Assembly: GCF_028290495.1 (NCBI RefSeq)
Contig: NZ_JAQGJT010000027.1
Coordinates: 1 to 64,000 of the forward strand
Reading direction: 5' to 3'
Source of the DNA: Tardiphaga sp.
GTDB taxonomy: Bacteria; Pseudomonadota; Alphaproteobacteria; Rhizobiales; Xanthobacteraceae
Length of the DNA stretch: 64,000 bases
In this document: positions 1 to 8,635 of the stretch, piece after piece
Layout of the letters: every line of letters begins with the position of its first letter
Numbering within the stretch: the first letter of the stretch is position 1
The notes under the pieces: generated by a model
Databases searched by the model: none
What the model saw: the letters and a program-made list of their open reading frames with translations, nothing else
Told to the model about the DNA's origin: nothing
Made by a program: the position numbers and the translations under genes

Positions 1-2
1 AG

Positions 3-263
3 GTGAACAACCGCGGCAGCCGCACCCGCATCCTGCGCTTCGAGCCGGGCGTCTACACCACCACGCCGTTCGTGCATCTCTACTGGGAAGAAGTGTTCCT
101 GTTCTCCGGCGACCTGATCGTCGGCAATGACGAGCAGGGCAATGGCGGCGAATCGTTCGCGCCGTTCACCTATGCCTGCCGTCCGCCCGGCGCGTTCCAC
201 GGCCCGTTCAAGTCGGTGAACGGCTGCCTGCTGATGGAGGTCCATTATTTTGATCCCGCGTGA
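3..263 (+). CDS. Cupin-domain protein, C-terminal part (gene cut by window edge)
   Basis: The frame is open to the left edge, so this is the end of a longer gene; the GTG at base 3 need not be its start. The 86 visible residues have the small beta-barrel look of a cupin: a Glu-rich strand (EEVFLFSGDLIVG), then FAPFTYACRPPGAFHGPF, where the final His would be a metal or substrate ligand. It ends 14 bases inside the next gene, ubiX-like, so the two are probably co-transcribed and translationally coupled. A role with the UbiX/UbiD pair is inferred from position only. Confidence 0.65.
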   Translation: MNNRGSRTRILRFEPGVYTTTPFVHLYWEEVFLFSGDLIVGNDEQGNGGESFAPFTYACRPPGAFHGPFKSVNGCLLMEVHYFDPA

Positions 264-858
264 CCCCACGCCGCAGCGCCTGATCGTCGGCATCACCGGA
301 GCGTCGGGCTCGGTCTACGGCGTCCGGCTGCTGCAGATGCTGCAGCCGACGGCGATCGAGACCCATCTGGTGATGAGCCGGTCGGCGAAGATCGCGCTGA
401 CGCAGGAACTGGACCTCAAAGTGTCCGACGTTACCGATCTGGCGGATGTCGTGCACCAGGCCGACAATATCGGCGCCACGATTTCCAGCGGATCGTTTCG
501 CACGCTCGGCATGGTGATCGCGCCGTGTTCGATGCGCAGTCTGTCTGAGATCGCGACCGGCGTGACCTCGTCGCTGACGACGCGCGCCGCCGACGTTGTC
601 CTGAAGGAGCGCCGGCGCCTGGTGCTGATGGTGCGCGAAGCGCCGCTCCATCTCGGCCACTTACGCGCGATGGCGGCCGCCACCGAGATCGGCGCGATTG
701 TCTATCCGCCGGTGCCGGCCTTCTACGCCCGACCGCAAAGTCTCGAACAGATGGTCGACCATACGCTGGGGCGCGTGCTCGACCTGTTCGACATCCCGAC
801 CGACGCCGTCCATCGCTGGGAAGGCCTCGCGCTCGCCAAGGCGAAGGATCTGCCGTGA
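250..858 (+). CDS. UbiX-type flavin prenyltransferase
   Basis: This family links a dimethylallyl group to FMN to give prenyl-FMN, the cofactor of UbiD decarboxylases. The 202 residues match the usual length of about 190-200. Landmarks are GITGASGSVYG near residues 14-24 (FMN phosphate site), TISSGSF in the middle, VIAPCSM near residue 90, and REAPL further on. The start is TTG, with GGAGG eight bases upstream inside the cupin gene, which it overlaps. A UbiD homologue lies about 660 bases downstream, so this copy is likely a catabolic UbiX rather than the ubiquinone one; that is inference. Confidence 0.9.
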   Translation: MIPRDPTPQRLIVGITGASGSVYGVRLLQMLQPTAIETHLVMSRSAKIALTQELDLKVSDVTDLADVVHQADNIGATISSGSFRTLGMVIAPCSMRSLSEIATGVTSSLTTRAADVVLKERRRLVLMVREAPLHLGHLRAMAAATEIGAIVYPPVPAFYARPQSLEQMVDHTLGRVLDLFDIPTDAVHRWEGLALAKAKDLP

Positions 859-889
859 CTGCGTCGCCGGGAAACAGGACCTCTCGCCG

Positions 890-1429
890 ATGAGCGGGGC
901 AAAGCGCGATCTCGCAGCGGAAAGCTGGGCGTTCGCCTTGCAGGTCTACGCCGAGCCCGGCGTCGGGGCGGCCTGTCTCAGACTGCAGGCGGAGGCCGGC
1001 GTCGACGTCATGATGCTGCTGGTCGCCGCCTTTGCGGCGGCGCGTTGCGGCGTCGTCGTTTCGCCGCTGGACGTCCAGCAAATGGATGCGGTCTGCCGGC
1101 CGTGGCGCGAGCGCGTGGTGCAGCCGCTGCGGGCCTTGCGGGTCGCCCTGAAGTCGGGGCCCGCGCCGGCCCCGAGTCCGGGCGCCGAGAAATTACGGTC
1201 GCAGATCAAGGTGAGCGAACTGGCCGCCGAGCGGTTGGAGAACGACCTGCTGGCGGATTGGCTGCAGTGCAAAGCCGCGGTGTCATCTGCGGTCGCGATC
1301 GACGACCTTCATTCGGTACTTCGCGACGTTGTCCGGTTCGCCATGGAGCGTCGCGATGGGCAGGCGATCGTCGAGGTCGGTGCGACAATCGACGAGATTG
1401 CCGCGGTGGTTCGGCGAATCTCTGCGTGA
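890..1429 (+). CDS. TIGR02444-like protein of unknown function
   Basis: The 179-residue product opens with a Trp-rich stretch, SWAFALQVYAEPGVGAACL, followed by LQAEAGVDVMMLL. This resembles the small TIGR02444/DUF2390 family, whose function I do not know. The rest is mostly helical, with a charged segment (AERLENDLLADWLQ). The ATG at 890 is chosen because homology begins there and the frame upstream overlaps ubiX. It sits between ubiX and ubiD, but a candidate promoter in front of ubiD suggests it may simply be the last gene of the upstream transcript. No signal peptide or membrane segment is seen. Confidence 0.65.
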   Translation: MSGAKRDLAAESWAFALQVYAEPGVGAACLRLQAEAGVDVMMLLVAAFAAARCGVVVSPLDVQQMDAVCRPWRERVVQPLRALRVALKSGPAPAPSPGAEKLRSQIKVSELAAERLENDLLADWLQCKAAVSSAVAIDDLHSVLRDVVRFAMERRDGQAIVEVGATIDEIAAVVRRISA

Positions 1430-1477
1430 TGCCACTCAATTGCTCAGGGCATGCCCGCCATGCAGGCTTGACTAACT

Positions 1478-1507
1478 TTGATCAATAGCTAACGTATATA
1501 GTATAGT
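1478..1507 (+). promoter_or_regulatory. Candidate sigma-70-like promoter before ubiD-tct genes
   Basis: TTGATC at 1478-1483 and TATAGT at 1502-1507 are separated by 18 bases, in a short AT-rich patch (TATATAGTATAG) that stands out from the GC-rich surroundings. The ATG of the ubiD-like gene follows at 1523. The TATA-rich dyad could also be an operator. This is pattern matching only. Confidence 0.35.
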
Positions 1508-1522
1508 CAGGAAGCAGGCGTA

Positions 1523-2947
1523 ATGTCACAGCAGATCCTCGATACCCGCTTCCGATCGGCGCTGGCGCGCATGGCCAAAAGCGATCGGATCCTCACCTAT
1601 GAGAAAATGGCAGACTCGCATCTCGAGATCGCGGCGATCCTGAAGAAGCATGATGGCAAGCAAGCCCTGCTGTTTCCCAAGGTCAAGGGCACCGAGATCC
1701 CGATCGTGGGAAATTTGCTGAGCTCGAAGGAGAACTGCGAAGCGGCATTCGGTCTCGACTTCAACGGTATTCGCGGCCTGGTACAGCGCGCGATGGGCGG
1801 TCCGCTTCCGCCGGAAGTCGTGACCAACGCCCCCGTGCAGGAAGTCGTGCTGAAGACCGGCTTCGATATCACGAAACTGTTTCCCGCGCTGTTTCATGCG
1901 CCGGGCGACGCCGGCCGCTACATCACGGCCGGTATTGTCGTGGTCAAGGATCCCGTCACGGGGGTTTATAACGCCTCCTATCATCGCCTGCAGCTGCTCG
2001 GGCCCGATAGGGTGGCGATCAAGCTCGATTTCGGGCGTCACCTGCGCGCCGCCTTCGATCGCGCCAAGGCCACCGGCAAGAAGTCGCTGCCCGTGGCCGT
2101 CTGTATCGGCACCGACCTTGCGTTGCATTTCACGGCGGCCACGATGGGCTCGCAGATGCCGGAAAGCGCTGACGAACTGGCCGTCGCCGGCGGCCTCGCC
2201 GGGGCACCGCTGAAGGTCACCAAGGCCGTGTCGCAGGATTTGCTGGTGCCGGCGGAGAGTGAGTTCGTTCTCGAAGGCGAGATCCTGGTTGACGACGTGG
2301 CGCCGGAAGGTCCGTTCGGCGAGTTCATTGGCTTCGCCGCGCCGGCCGCCGACGCGCCTATCCTGAAGATCACGGCCGTCACCCATCGGCTGCGCCCGAT
2401 CTATCATGTCATCAACGGCTTCGGCCGCGAGACGATCATTCTGCGTAAGTACGTGCTGGAAGCCAGCCTGCTGAAGGTGCTGCAATCGGCGATCCCGATC
2501 GTCATCGATGCGGAGATGACCTCCGGCGGCCTGCATCGGTTTCATGCGGTGATCCAGGTGAAGAAACAGGGCAAGCAGCACAACGGCCTGCAGCGCAACG
2601 CGATGTTGGCAGCGTTCGGCGCGCTGAAAGATCTCGATCTCATCATCGTCGTCGACCACGACATCGATATCCGTGATCCGATGGATGTCGAATATGCCCT
2701 GGCGACGCGGATGGAGGCGTCCTCGGATCTGATCTTGATCCCGGGGGCGCGCGGCCACGAATATGTCCGGGTCAGCAAGGACGGCATACGCACTAAGCTC
2801 GGTATCGACGCGACCGTGCCGTTCGAGGATCAGGACAAGTTCCGTCGCGTCGAATTTGCGCCGACCGCGATCGAGCTCAGCCAATTCACGCCTGGTGACC
2901 ACGTGGCAACGCTCGCCCTTGGGCTGGTGGGAACGAACATTGCGTAG
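1523..2947 (+). CDS. UbiD-family prFMN-dependent decarboxylase
   Basis: UbiD enzymes carry out reversible, non-oxidative decarboxylation of aromatic or alpha,beta-unsaturated acids with prenyl-FMN. The 474 residues are of normal family length. Typical pieces are the early LLFPKVKGTEIPIVGN, the middle EVVLKTGFDITKLFPAL, and the acidic EGPFGEFIGF segment that carries an active-site Glu in relatives. It lies 45 bases before a complete tripartite tricarboxylate transporter and downstream of a UbiX-type gene. The likely substrate is an imported carboxylic acid; which one cannot be read from the sequence. Whether it decarboxylates or carboxylates in vivo is also open. Confidence 0.9.
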   Translation: MSQQILDTRFRSALARMAKSDRILTYEKMADSHLEIAAILKKHDGKQALLFPKVKGTEIPIVGNLLSSKENCEAAFGLDFNGIRGLVQRAMGGPLPPEVVTNAPVQEVVLKTGFDITKLFPALFHAPGDAGRYITAGIVVVKDPVTGVYNASYHRLQLLGPDRVAIKLDFGRHLRAAFDRAKATGKKSLPVAVCIGTDLALHFTAATMGSQMPESADELAVAGGLAGAPLKVTKAVSQDLLVPAESEFVLEGEILVDDVAPEGPFGEFIGFAAPAADAPILKITAVTHRLRPIYHVINGFGRETIILRKYVLEASLLKVLQSAIPIVIDAEMTSGGLHRFHAVIQVKKQGKQHNGLQRNAMLAAFGALKDLDLIIVVDHDIDIRDPMDVEYALATRMEASSDLILIPGARGHEYVRVSKDGIRTKLGIDATVPFEDQDKFRRVEFAPTAIELSQFTPGDHVATLALGLVGTNIA

Positions 2948-2992
2948 TGCGGCGCAGCCACATTCCATTTTCATTCTTGCGAGGACATACAG

Positions 2993-3958
2993 ATGAAGCG
3001 ACTGATCGCAGCGGCACTAATGGTTGCGTCCGCTCTGGTAGGGACAACCGCGTCGGCGCAGGAATGGCCGGCTAAGGCGATCAAGCTGGTGGTGCCCTAT
3101 GCGCCCGGCGGTTACACGGATTCGGTAGGTCGCATCACCGCGCGTTACCTCGAGAAGGCGCTCGGCCAAACGGTGATCGTCGATAACCGCCCCGGCGGCG
3201 GCGGTATTGTCGGTTCCGACCTCGTCTCAAAATCTCCCGGCGACGGCTACACGCTGTGCGTCTGCAGCGTCGGCGCCATCTCGATAGCACCGGTGGCGCA
3301 GACCACATCCTACGATCCGCTCACCAGTTTTAAGCCAATCAGCATCGTCAGCACCATTCCGCAGACTGTGATCGTCAACCCGTCGCTGCCAATCAATTCG
3401 ATGGCGGAGCTGGTTGCTTATGCCAAGGCCAATCCCGGCAAGCTGAGCTATGGATCGAGTGGCGCCGGCGGCCTGATGTATTTCTCGGTGGCGCTGTTCG
3501 AGGTGCGCACTGGCACCAAGATGACCCACGTTCCGTTTAAAGGCGGCGCACCGGCGACGGCGGCGGTGGTGTCCGGTGAGGTCAATCTCGCTTTCACCAA
3601 CATGACCGATGCACTGCCGCAGATGGAAGGTAACACCGTCCGCGCTCTGGCTGTGACCTCGGCCGGCCCGAGCGAATTCGCGCCGAAGCTGCCGACCGTC
3701 GCGGGCACCGTCGTGCCGGGCTACGCCGTAGAATCCTGGAATGCAATCATGGCCCCGGCTAGCACGCCGGATGCCATCGTTGCCAAGATTTCTGACACAC
3801 TGAAGAAGATGGCGGCCGATCCCGAAGTGAAAAAGAGCATGGCAGTCGCCGGCGCATCCACCGTATTTACCACGCCCGCGGAGTTCAAGACCCAGATCGC
3901 CAGTGAGGTCGAGACCTGGCGGGTGCTGCTCAAGGAAATCGCAGAAAAAAAGACCTGA
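2993..3958 (+). CDS. Tripartite tricarboxylate transporter substrate-binding protein (TctC/Bug family)
   Basis: A 321-residue periplasmic binding protein. Residues 1-22 form a signal peptide ending in TASAQ, followed by EWPAKAIKLVVPYAPGG, the classic start of the TctC/Bug fold, then VIVDNRPGGGG, and later THVPFKGG, which shapes the carboxylate pocket in relatives. It captures a carboxylate in the periplasm and hands it to the TctA/TctB membrane pair encoded immediately after. The gene is 45 bases behind ubiD, so import and decarboxylation are probably co-expressed. Confidence 0.93.
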   Translation: MKRLIAAALMVASALVGTTASAQEWPAKAIKLVVPYAPGGYTDSVGRITARYLEKALGQTVIVDNRPGGGGIVGSDLVSKSPGDGYTLCVCSVGAISIAPVAQTTSYDPLTSFKPISIVSTIPQTVIVNPSLPINSMAELVAYAKANPGKLSYGSSGAGGLMYFSVALFEVRTGTKMTHVPFKGGAPATAAVVSGEVNLAFTNMTDALPQMEGNTVRALAVTSAGPSEFAPKLPTVAGTVVPGYAVESWNAIMAPASTPDAIVAKISDTLKKMAADPEVKKSMAVAGASTVFTTPAEFKTQIASEVETWRVLLKEIAEKKT

Positions 3959-3998
3959 GCTGACGCGTCAGGGCGAGTGACTTCGACCACGGGATATC

Positions 3999-4451
3999 AT
4001 GATGAAATCGCTCAGCTGGCGCGGCAATATCGACTTCTATTCTGGACTTCTGCTTGTCGCGGTCGCCGGCGTAGCGCTGCTGTATATCCGCACGCTGGCG
4101 ATCGGCACCGTGCTGCAGATGGGGCCGGGCTATTTTCCGCTCGGCCTCGCTCTGGTGCTACTCGGCATGGGGGGGTGTCTGGTGGTGAAGGGCATGCTGG
4201 TGGATGGCCTACCGGTCGGCATATTTCATCTGCGGCCAATGTTTTTCATCCTGCTGTCGTTTGCGGCGTTCGGCATGTTAGTTGAGCGCGCCGGATTAAT
4301 CTTGGCCATCTTGGCGCAGGTGGCGATCGCGCATTTTGCCTCGTGTGAAGCCGTCGCGCGCCAGAGCATCATCACCGGCATCGTGCTGGCGGCGGCCTGT
4401 ACCGTGGTGTTCGTCTGGCTTCTCAAGATTCCGGTAGGACTGCTGCCATGA
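3999..4451 (+). CDS. Tripartite tricarboxylate transporter small membrane subunit (TctB)
   Basis: A 150-residue protein with about four hydrophobic helices (FYSGLLLVAVAGVALLYI; FPLGLALVLLGMGGC; MFFILLSFAAFGMLV; IITGIVLAAACTVVF). The first helix is followed by MGPGYFPLGLA, typical of TctB. TctB proteins vary greatly in sequence, so order and topology carry the call. The stop overlaps the tctA start by four bases (ATGA), indicating translational coupling. It works with TctA in the inner membrane as the small subunit of a cation-driven carboxylate importer. Confidence 0.9.
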   Translation: MMKSLSWRGNIDFYSGLLLVAVAGVALLYIRTLAIGTVLQMGPGYFPLGLALVLLGMGGCLVVKGMLVDGLPVGIFHLRPMFFILLSFAAFGMLVERAGLILAILAQVAIAHFASCEAVARQSIITGIVLAAACTVVFVWLLKIPVGLLP

Positions 4452-5950
4452 TGGATGTTTTCTCGCTGCTCGGTCACGGCTTTGCCGTTGCCGCAACACC
4501 AATGAACCTGTTCTTTTGTCTGATCGGCGCCGTCTGCGGCACACTGATCGGAGTGCTGCCGGGGCTGGGGCCGGTAGCGACCATCTCATTGCTGCTGCCG
4601 GCGACCTACGCGCTTGATCCGCTCGCCGCGATCATCATGCTGTCCGGCATCTACTACGGCGCGCAATATGGCGGCTCGACGACGGCGATTCTCGTCAACA
4701 TTCCCGGCGAGTCGACGTCCGTGGTCACCGCGATCGACGGCTACAAGATGGCGCAGCAGGGCCGCGCGGGCGAGGCGCTGGCGATCGCCGCGATCGGCTC
4801 ATTCATTGCCGGCTGCTTCGGAACGCTGGTGATCGCATTACTCGGACCGCCGCTGGCATTGATGACGCAAAAATTTGCCTCGCCAGATTACTTCTCGCTG
4901 ATGGTGCTAGGACTGGTGTCGGCGGTGGTGTTGGCGAACGGATCGGCATTCCGCGCGGTGTCGATGATTTTCCTTGGCTTGCTGCTCGGCATGGTCGGCA
5001 TGGACCTCAACACCGGCGAGGCACGCATGACTTTCGGACTGATTGAATTGTCCGACGGCATCAACTTTGTCGCGTTGGTAATGGGGCTGTTCGGCGCCGC
5101 CGAGGTGATCTCGAATCTTGAACAAGTGTCGACCCGGATCGTCAACCATTCCAAGATCGACAGTATCTGGCCGTCCTTGAAGGTGCTGCGAGGTGCGTGG
5201 GGAGCCGTGACGAGAGGCACGCTGATAGGCACCATCTTCGGCATTCTGCCCGGCGGCGGTGCCACCATTGCGTCGTTCTCCGCCTACGCACTGGAAAAGA
5301 GACTAGCCAAGGATCCCTCGCGGTTCGGCAACGGCGCGATCGAAGGTGTCGCCGGGCCGGAATCCGCCAACAATGCCGCGGCACAAACCTCGTTTGTGCC
5401 CTTGTTGACGATGGGCATTCCGACTAGCGCGACGATGGCTTTGATGGTTGGCGCACTGACGCTGCACGGCATTGCGCCTGGCCCGATGATCATCTCGCGG
5501 CAGCCGGATCTATTCTGGGGGCTGATCGCCAGCATGTTCCTCGGCAATGCGATGCTGGTGATCATCAACCTGCCAATGATCGGGATCTGGGTGCGGCTGC
5601 TCAACGTGCCGTATCGCATCCTTTACCTGGTTATCGCTGTGATCTGCGCGATCGGCGTCTATTCGGTGAACAATTCTAGTTTTGACGTTTACATGACGGT
5701 CGGGTTCACACTGCTCGGCTACGTGCTGCGCAAGCTCGATGCGGAGCCCGCACCGTTGTTGATGGGCTTCGTGTTGGGGCCGATGGTGGAAGAGAATTTC
5801 CGACGCAGCCTGATCACCTCGCATGGCGATCCCTTGATCTTCCTGCAGCGTCCAATCAGCATGGTGCTGCTGGTGATCTCGGCAACGTTGCTGATTTCGA
5901 TCGTGATGCCTTCCATCCGCAAGCGCCGCACCGAAGTATTCCAGGATTGA
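4448..5950 (+). CDS. Tripartite tricarboxylate transporter large membrane subunit (TctA)
   Basis: A 500-residue, roughly twelve-helix inner-membrane protein. It carries both TctA signature repeats: GVLPGLGPVATISLLLPAT near residue 37 and PGGGATIASFSAYALEK near residue 270. The latter is followed by GVAGPESANNAAA and LTMGIPTSATMALM. Length is standard for the family. It ends the ubiD-tctCBA run. Two further TctC-type binding proteins in this window (near 19.7 and 22.9 kb) have no TctA/B of their own, so this membrane pair might serve them too; that is conjecture. Confidence 0.95.
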   Translation: MMDVFSLLGHGFAVAATPMNLFFCLIGAVCGTLIGVLPGLGPVATISLLLPATYALDPLAAIIMLSGIYYGAQYGGSTTAILVNIPGESTSVVTAIDGYKMAQQGRAGEALAIAAIGSFIAGCFGTLVIALLGPPLALMTQKFASPDYFSLMVLGLVSAVVLANGSAFRAVSMIFLGLLLGMVGMDLNTGEARMTFGLIELSDGINFVALVMGLFGAAEVISNLEQVSTRIVNHSKIDSIWPSLKVLRGAWGAVTRGTLIGTIFGILPGGGATIASFSAYALEKRLAKDPSRFGNGAIEGVAGPESANNAAAQTSFVPLLTMGIPTSATMALMVGALTLHGIAPGPMIISRQPDLFWGLIASMFLGNAMLVIINLPMIGIWVRLLNVPYRILYLVIAVICAIGVYSVNNSSFDVYMTVGFTLLGYVLRKLDAEPAPLLMGFVLGPMVEENFRRSLITSHGDPLIFLQRPISMVLLVISATLLISIVMPSIRKRRTEVFQD

Positions 5951-6339
5951 TCACTGGCCCCGATCGAACAGAACTCTCGAGCCCGCTCGTCCGAGCTCGC
6001 CGTCTATGAACTTCGCCGTGTCTGTCGTGCCGTGATTCCAGACTGGGCAGGCATTTTGAGCAGGGCGCTCTGGCTTCATTTGCGCTCCCTTGTGCGCTTT
6101 GCTGACGGAGACCGATCAATCTCAGATGATCTCTTTCCTAAGAAACAAGAAGAAGCGACTGCAAAAGAGAATTGGTCAAGAATAACTCTGGAGGGCCGCT
6201 TCTGACCCTAGGTTATTCACGACGATGGCGACCGCGCTTTATAAGCATTGCAGTCGTGACGCCTGATCTGAGCGACCTATGATAGCGCGAAGCTTGCAAC
6301 ACTGCATAAACATATTGCAGAGAGATGATGCAGGCTCGA
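5951..6339. other. Gene-free gap between convergent tctA and lysR
   Basis: About 390 bases with no frame that looks coding. Base composition is somewhat AT-richer than the flanking genes, with purine-rich stretches near 6130-6180. I see no strong hairpin followed by a T run, so the terminators of the two converging units are not obvious. Confidence 0.6.
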
Positions 6340-7242
6340 TCAGTCTTCTGCTTCTTTCATTGTCTGAATCAGGCGTTCCGCTACCAGACGCGTGGACGGT
6401 GAGGCGTTGCGGGCGGCGAGTTGCACCAGCGTCACCTGCGTAGCTTCAAGTCGCCTGTCGCGCAGTGGCACGGCGACCAGCGTGCCGGCGTTGATCGAGG
6501 GCATCGCTGTGTCGCGCGGCAGGAATGTCGCGAGTTCGGTGCGCGCCACGATGGTCTGCGCAAAGGCCAGAGAATTCGTCTCGTTGCGCACCTCGAGATG
6601 AACACGGGCCTGGGCACAGGCTTTGTCGAGCTCCTGCCGGATGCCGAACGACGGATCGGGCACCACCACGCGCAGCCCCGCCAAATCCTTCACCATGCAC
6701 GACGTCTTGTCTGCCATCGGATGATCCGGCGCGACGATCAGATGCACCGGCTGTCGCATCCGCGCCAGTTCGATAAGGTCGCGCCGCGGCGCGCGGCCGA
6801 AGATCAGGCCCAGATCTACCTCGTTCTGGCTGACCATCTCCGCGACATCCCGAGACCCGACCGCGGTGACGGAAATCGAAATTCCCGGATAGTCGCGGGA
6901 CAGTTCGATGAAGAAATCCGGCAGAAAGCTCGCGAGCATGCCCTCGACGGTGGCGATCTTGACCTGGCCGCGGCGCAGCGAGTCGAATTTCTCAACCCGG
7001 CTGCGCAGACCGTCGAGCTGGGTGCGGTTCTCGACGGCGTAGCGATACAGCACGTGGCCGGCATCGGTCAGGTTCATGCCGCGGGCGCCGCGCTCGAACA
7101 GCTTCACCGATAGTTCTTCCTCGAGCCCTTGCACCTGCCGGCTGATGGCTGAAGGCGCGATTCGCAGCGACGCGGCCGCCTGCTTGACCGAGCCACATTC
7201 GGTCACCATCCGGAAATAGCGCACGGCGGTGGATTCGATCAT
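6340..7242 (-). CDS. LysR-family transcriptional regulator
   Basis: A 300-residue regulator. The N-terminal helix-turn-helix is ESTAVRYFRMVTECGSVKQ, then AASLRIAPSAISRQVQGLEE near residues 20-40; the effector domain follows (RRGQVKIATVEGML onward). The ATG at 7242 is preferred because AAAGG lies about eight bases upstream; an in-frame TTG at 7269 would add nine residues. It is divergent from the livKHMGF operon across a 157-base gap, the usual layout for a LysR protein and its target. Its ligand is unknown, presumably the substrate or an intermediate of the neighbouring transport pathway. Confidence 0.9.
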   Translation of the reverse strand: MIESTAVRYFRMVTECGSVKQAAASLRIAPSAISRQVQGLEEELSVKLFERGARGMNLTDAGHVLYRYAVENRTQLDGLRSRVEKFDSLRRGQVKIATVEGMLASFLPDFFIELSRDYPGISISVTAVGSRDVAEMVSQNEVDLGLIFGRAPRRDLIELARMRQPVHLIVAPDHPMADKTSCMVKDLAGLRVVVPDPSFGIRQELDKACAQARVHLEVRNETNSLAFAQTIVARTELATFLPRDTAMPSINAGTLVAVPLRDRRLEATQVTLVQLAARNASPSTRLVAERLIQTMKEAED

Positions 7243-7313
7243 GGGCGATGCCTTTGTTTGGCTGCCCAACGATCCGGCAGCGCCTGGTTAGCGTACTGAT
7301 TTTCAGGTCTGTT

Positions 7314-7330
7314 GCATCGAAATTCAATGC
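7314..7330. promoter_or_regulatory. Candidate LysR binding dyad
   Basis: GCAT-N9-ATGC lies in the divergent gap between lysR and livK. It contains the T-N11-A spacing that LysR regulators recognise. Only a single short dyad is visible, so this remains a weak call. Confidence 0.3.
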
Positions 7331-7399
7331 TTTTATTCGAAAGCTGGATTTGCCATGCTTCTGCCAGAAACGCCCACCCGTCCCTGATGGAGATTATGG

Positions 7400-8608
7400 A
7401 TGTATCGTCCCCGGCTCGCTCGCATCTCTTGCTCGCTTCTGCTGGCGATTGCCAGCTTCGGCGTTTCATCTCTGGCGTCCGGCCAAGACGTCATCCGCTT
7501 CGGCGCGCCGTTGCCGATCACCGGGCCGCTGGCGCCGGAAGCCGTCAAGCAGCAGCAGGGCTACAATCTGTGGGCCGAGGAGGCCAACAAGGCCGGCGGA
7601 ATCAATGTCGGCGGCAAGAAATACAAGGTCGAGATCGTTTACTCGGACTACCAGTCCAACACGCCCCGTTCGGTGCAGGCCACCGAGCAGATGATCACCC
7701 AGGACAATATCAACTTCATGTTCGGCCCGTTCGGCTCGGGCGCGGCGAAAGCCGCCAGCACGATCTCCGAAAAATACAAGATGCCGACGCTGGCGGCCTC
7801 CGCGTCTTCATCGCAGGTCTATGACCAGAACTACAAGTACCTGTTCGGCACCTTTACCCCGAACGACACGTTGACTACGCCGTTGACGCAGATCATCAAG
7901 GCAAAGGCTGCCGACGTAAAGAAGGTAGCGATCCTGGCGCGCAACGATTTGTTCCCGCTGGCGATCGCGCAGGAGATGGAGAAATCCGCCAAGGCCAATG
8001 GGCTTGAAGTCGTCTATTTCGAGAAATACGCCATCAACACGCTCGATCACTCCGCGACGCTGTCGCAAATCAAGTCGCTGGCGCCGCAGTGGATCTTCAT
8101 CACCGGCTACACCAACGACCTGCTCTTGATCCGCAAGCAGATGGTGGACCAGCAGATCAAATCGGTGGTCACCACTATGATTGCCGGCCCCGCCTACCAG
8201 GAATTCATCGATGCGGCCGGCAAGAGCGGCGAGAATATTACCAGCGCTTCGTGGTGGCACCCGGCCGAGAAGTATGACGGCAAGGACATTTTCGGCACCA
8301 CCTCCAACTTTGTGAAGCTGTTCAAGGCCAAGTACAATCTCGAACCGGATTACGCCCATGCTTCGGCCGCCGTCTGCGGCGCGCTGTTCCAGATGGCGAT
8401 CGAAAAGGCCGGCTCGCTGGACCGCGAAAAGGTCCGCGAAGAGCTCGCCAAGATGGACGTGCTGACCTTTTACGGCCCGGTCAAGTTTGGCGCCAACGGC
8501 CAGATCAACTCGCTCGAGCCGCCGGTCTTCCAGATCCAAGATGCCAAGCCGGTCGTGCTCTTTCCCGCCGCCATCAAGCAGGGCGAACTGAAGCTCGGCG
8601 TTAACTAA
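7400..8608 (+). CDS. Branched-chain-type ABC transporter substrate-binding protein
   Basis: A 402-residue periplasmic binding protein of the LivK/amide-binding class. Residues 1-29 form a signal peptide (hydrophobic CSLLLAIASFGVSSL, cut after ASG). Then come VIRFGAPLPITGPLAPEA and GYNLWAEEANKAGGINV, typical of type-1 amino-acid and amide binding proteins. The two-lobed fold extends to DKFGANGQ-like C-terminal strands. It begins a five-gene transporter operon. Many proteins of this class bind aromatic acids or amides rather than leucine, so the liv name should not be read as a substrate. Confidence 0.9.
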   Translation: MYRPRLARISCSLLLAIASFGVSSLASGQDVIRFGAPLPITGPLAPEAVKQQQGYNLWAEEANKAGGINVGGKKYKVEIVYSDYQSNTPRSVQATEQMITQDNINFMFGPFGSGAAKAASTISEKYKMPTLAASASSSQVYDQNYKYLFGTFTPNDTLTTPLTQIIKAKAADVKKVAILARNDLFPLAIAQEMEKSAKANGLEVVYFEKYAINTLDHSATLSQIKSLAPQWIFITGYTNDLLLIRKQMVDQQIKSVVTTMIAGPAYQEFIDAAGKSGENITSASWWHPAEKYDGKDIFGTTSNFVKLFKAKYNLEPDYAHASAAVCGALFQMAIEKAGSLDREKVREELAKMDVLTFYGPVKFGANGQINSLEPPVFQIQDAKPVVLFPAAIKQGELKLGVN

Positions 8609-8635
8609 GCGCCGAATTCGCCCTGAGGAATCGAC

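Noticed and set aside
1526-2974. 482-codon open frame on the minus strand
   Set aside because: Exact antisense shadow of the ubiD-like gene; its His/Arg/Asp-rich translation has no family resemblance and reflects GC-rich third positions.
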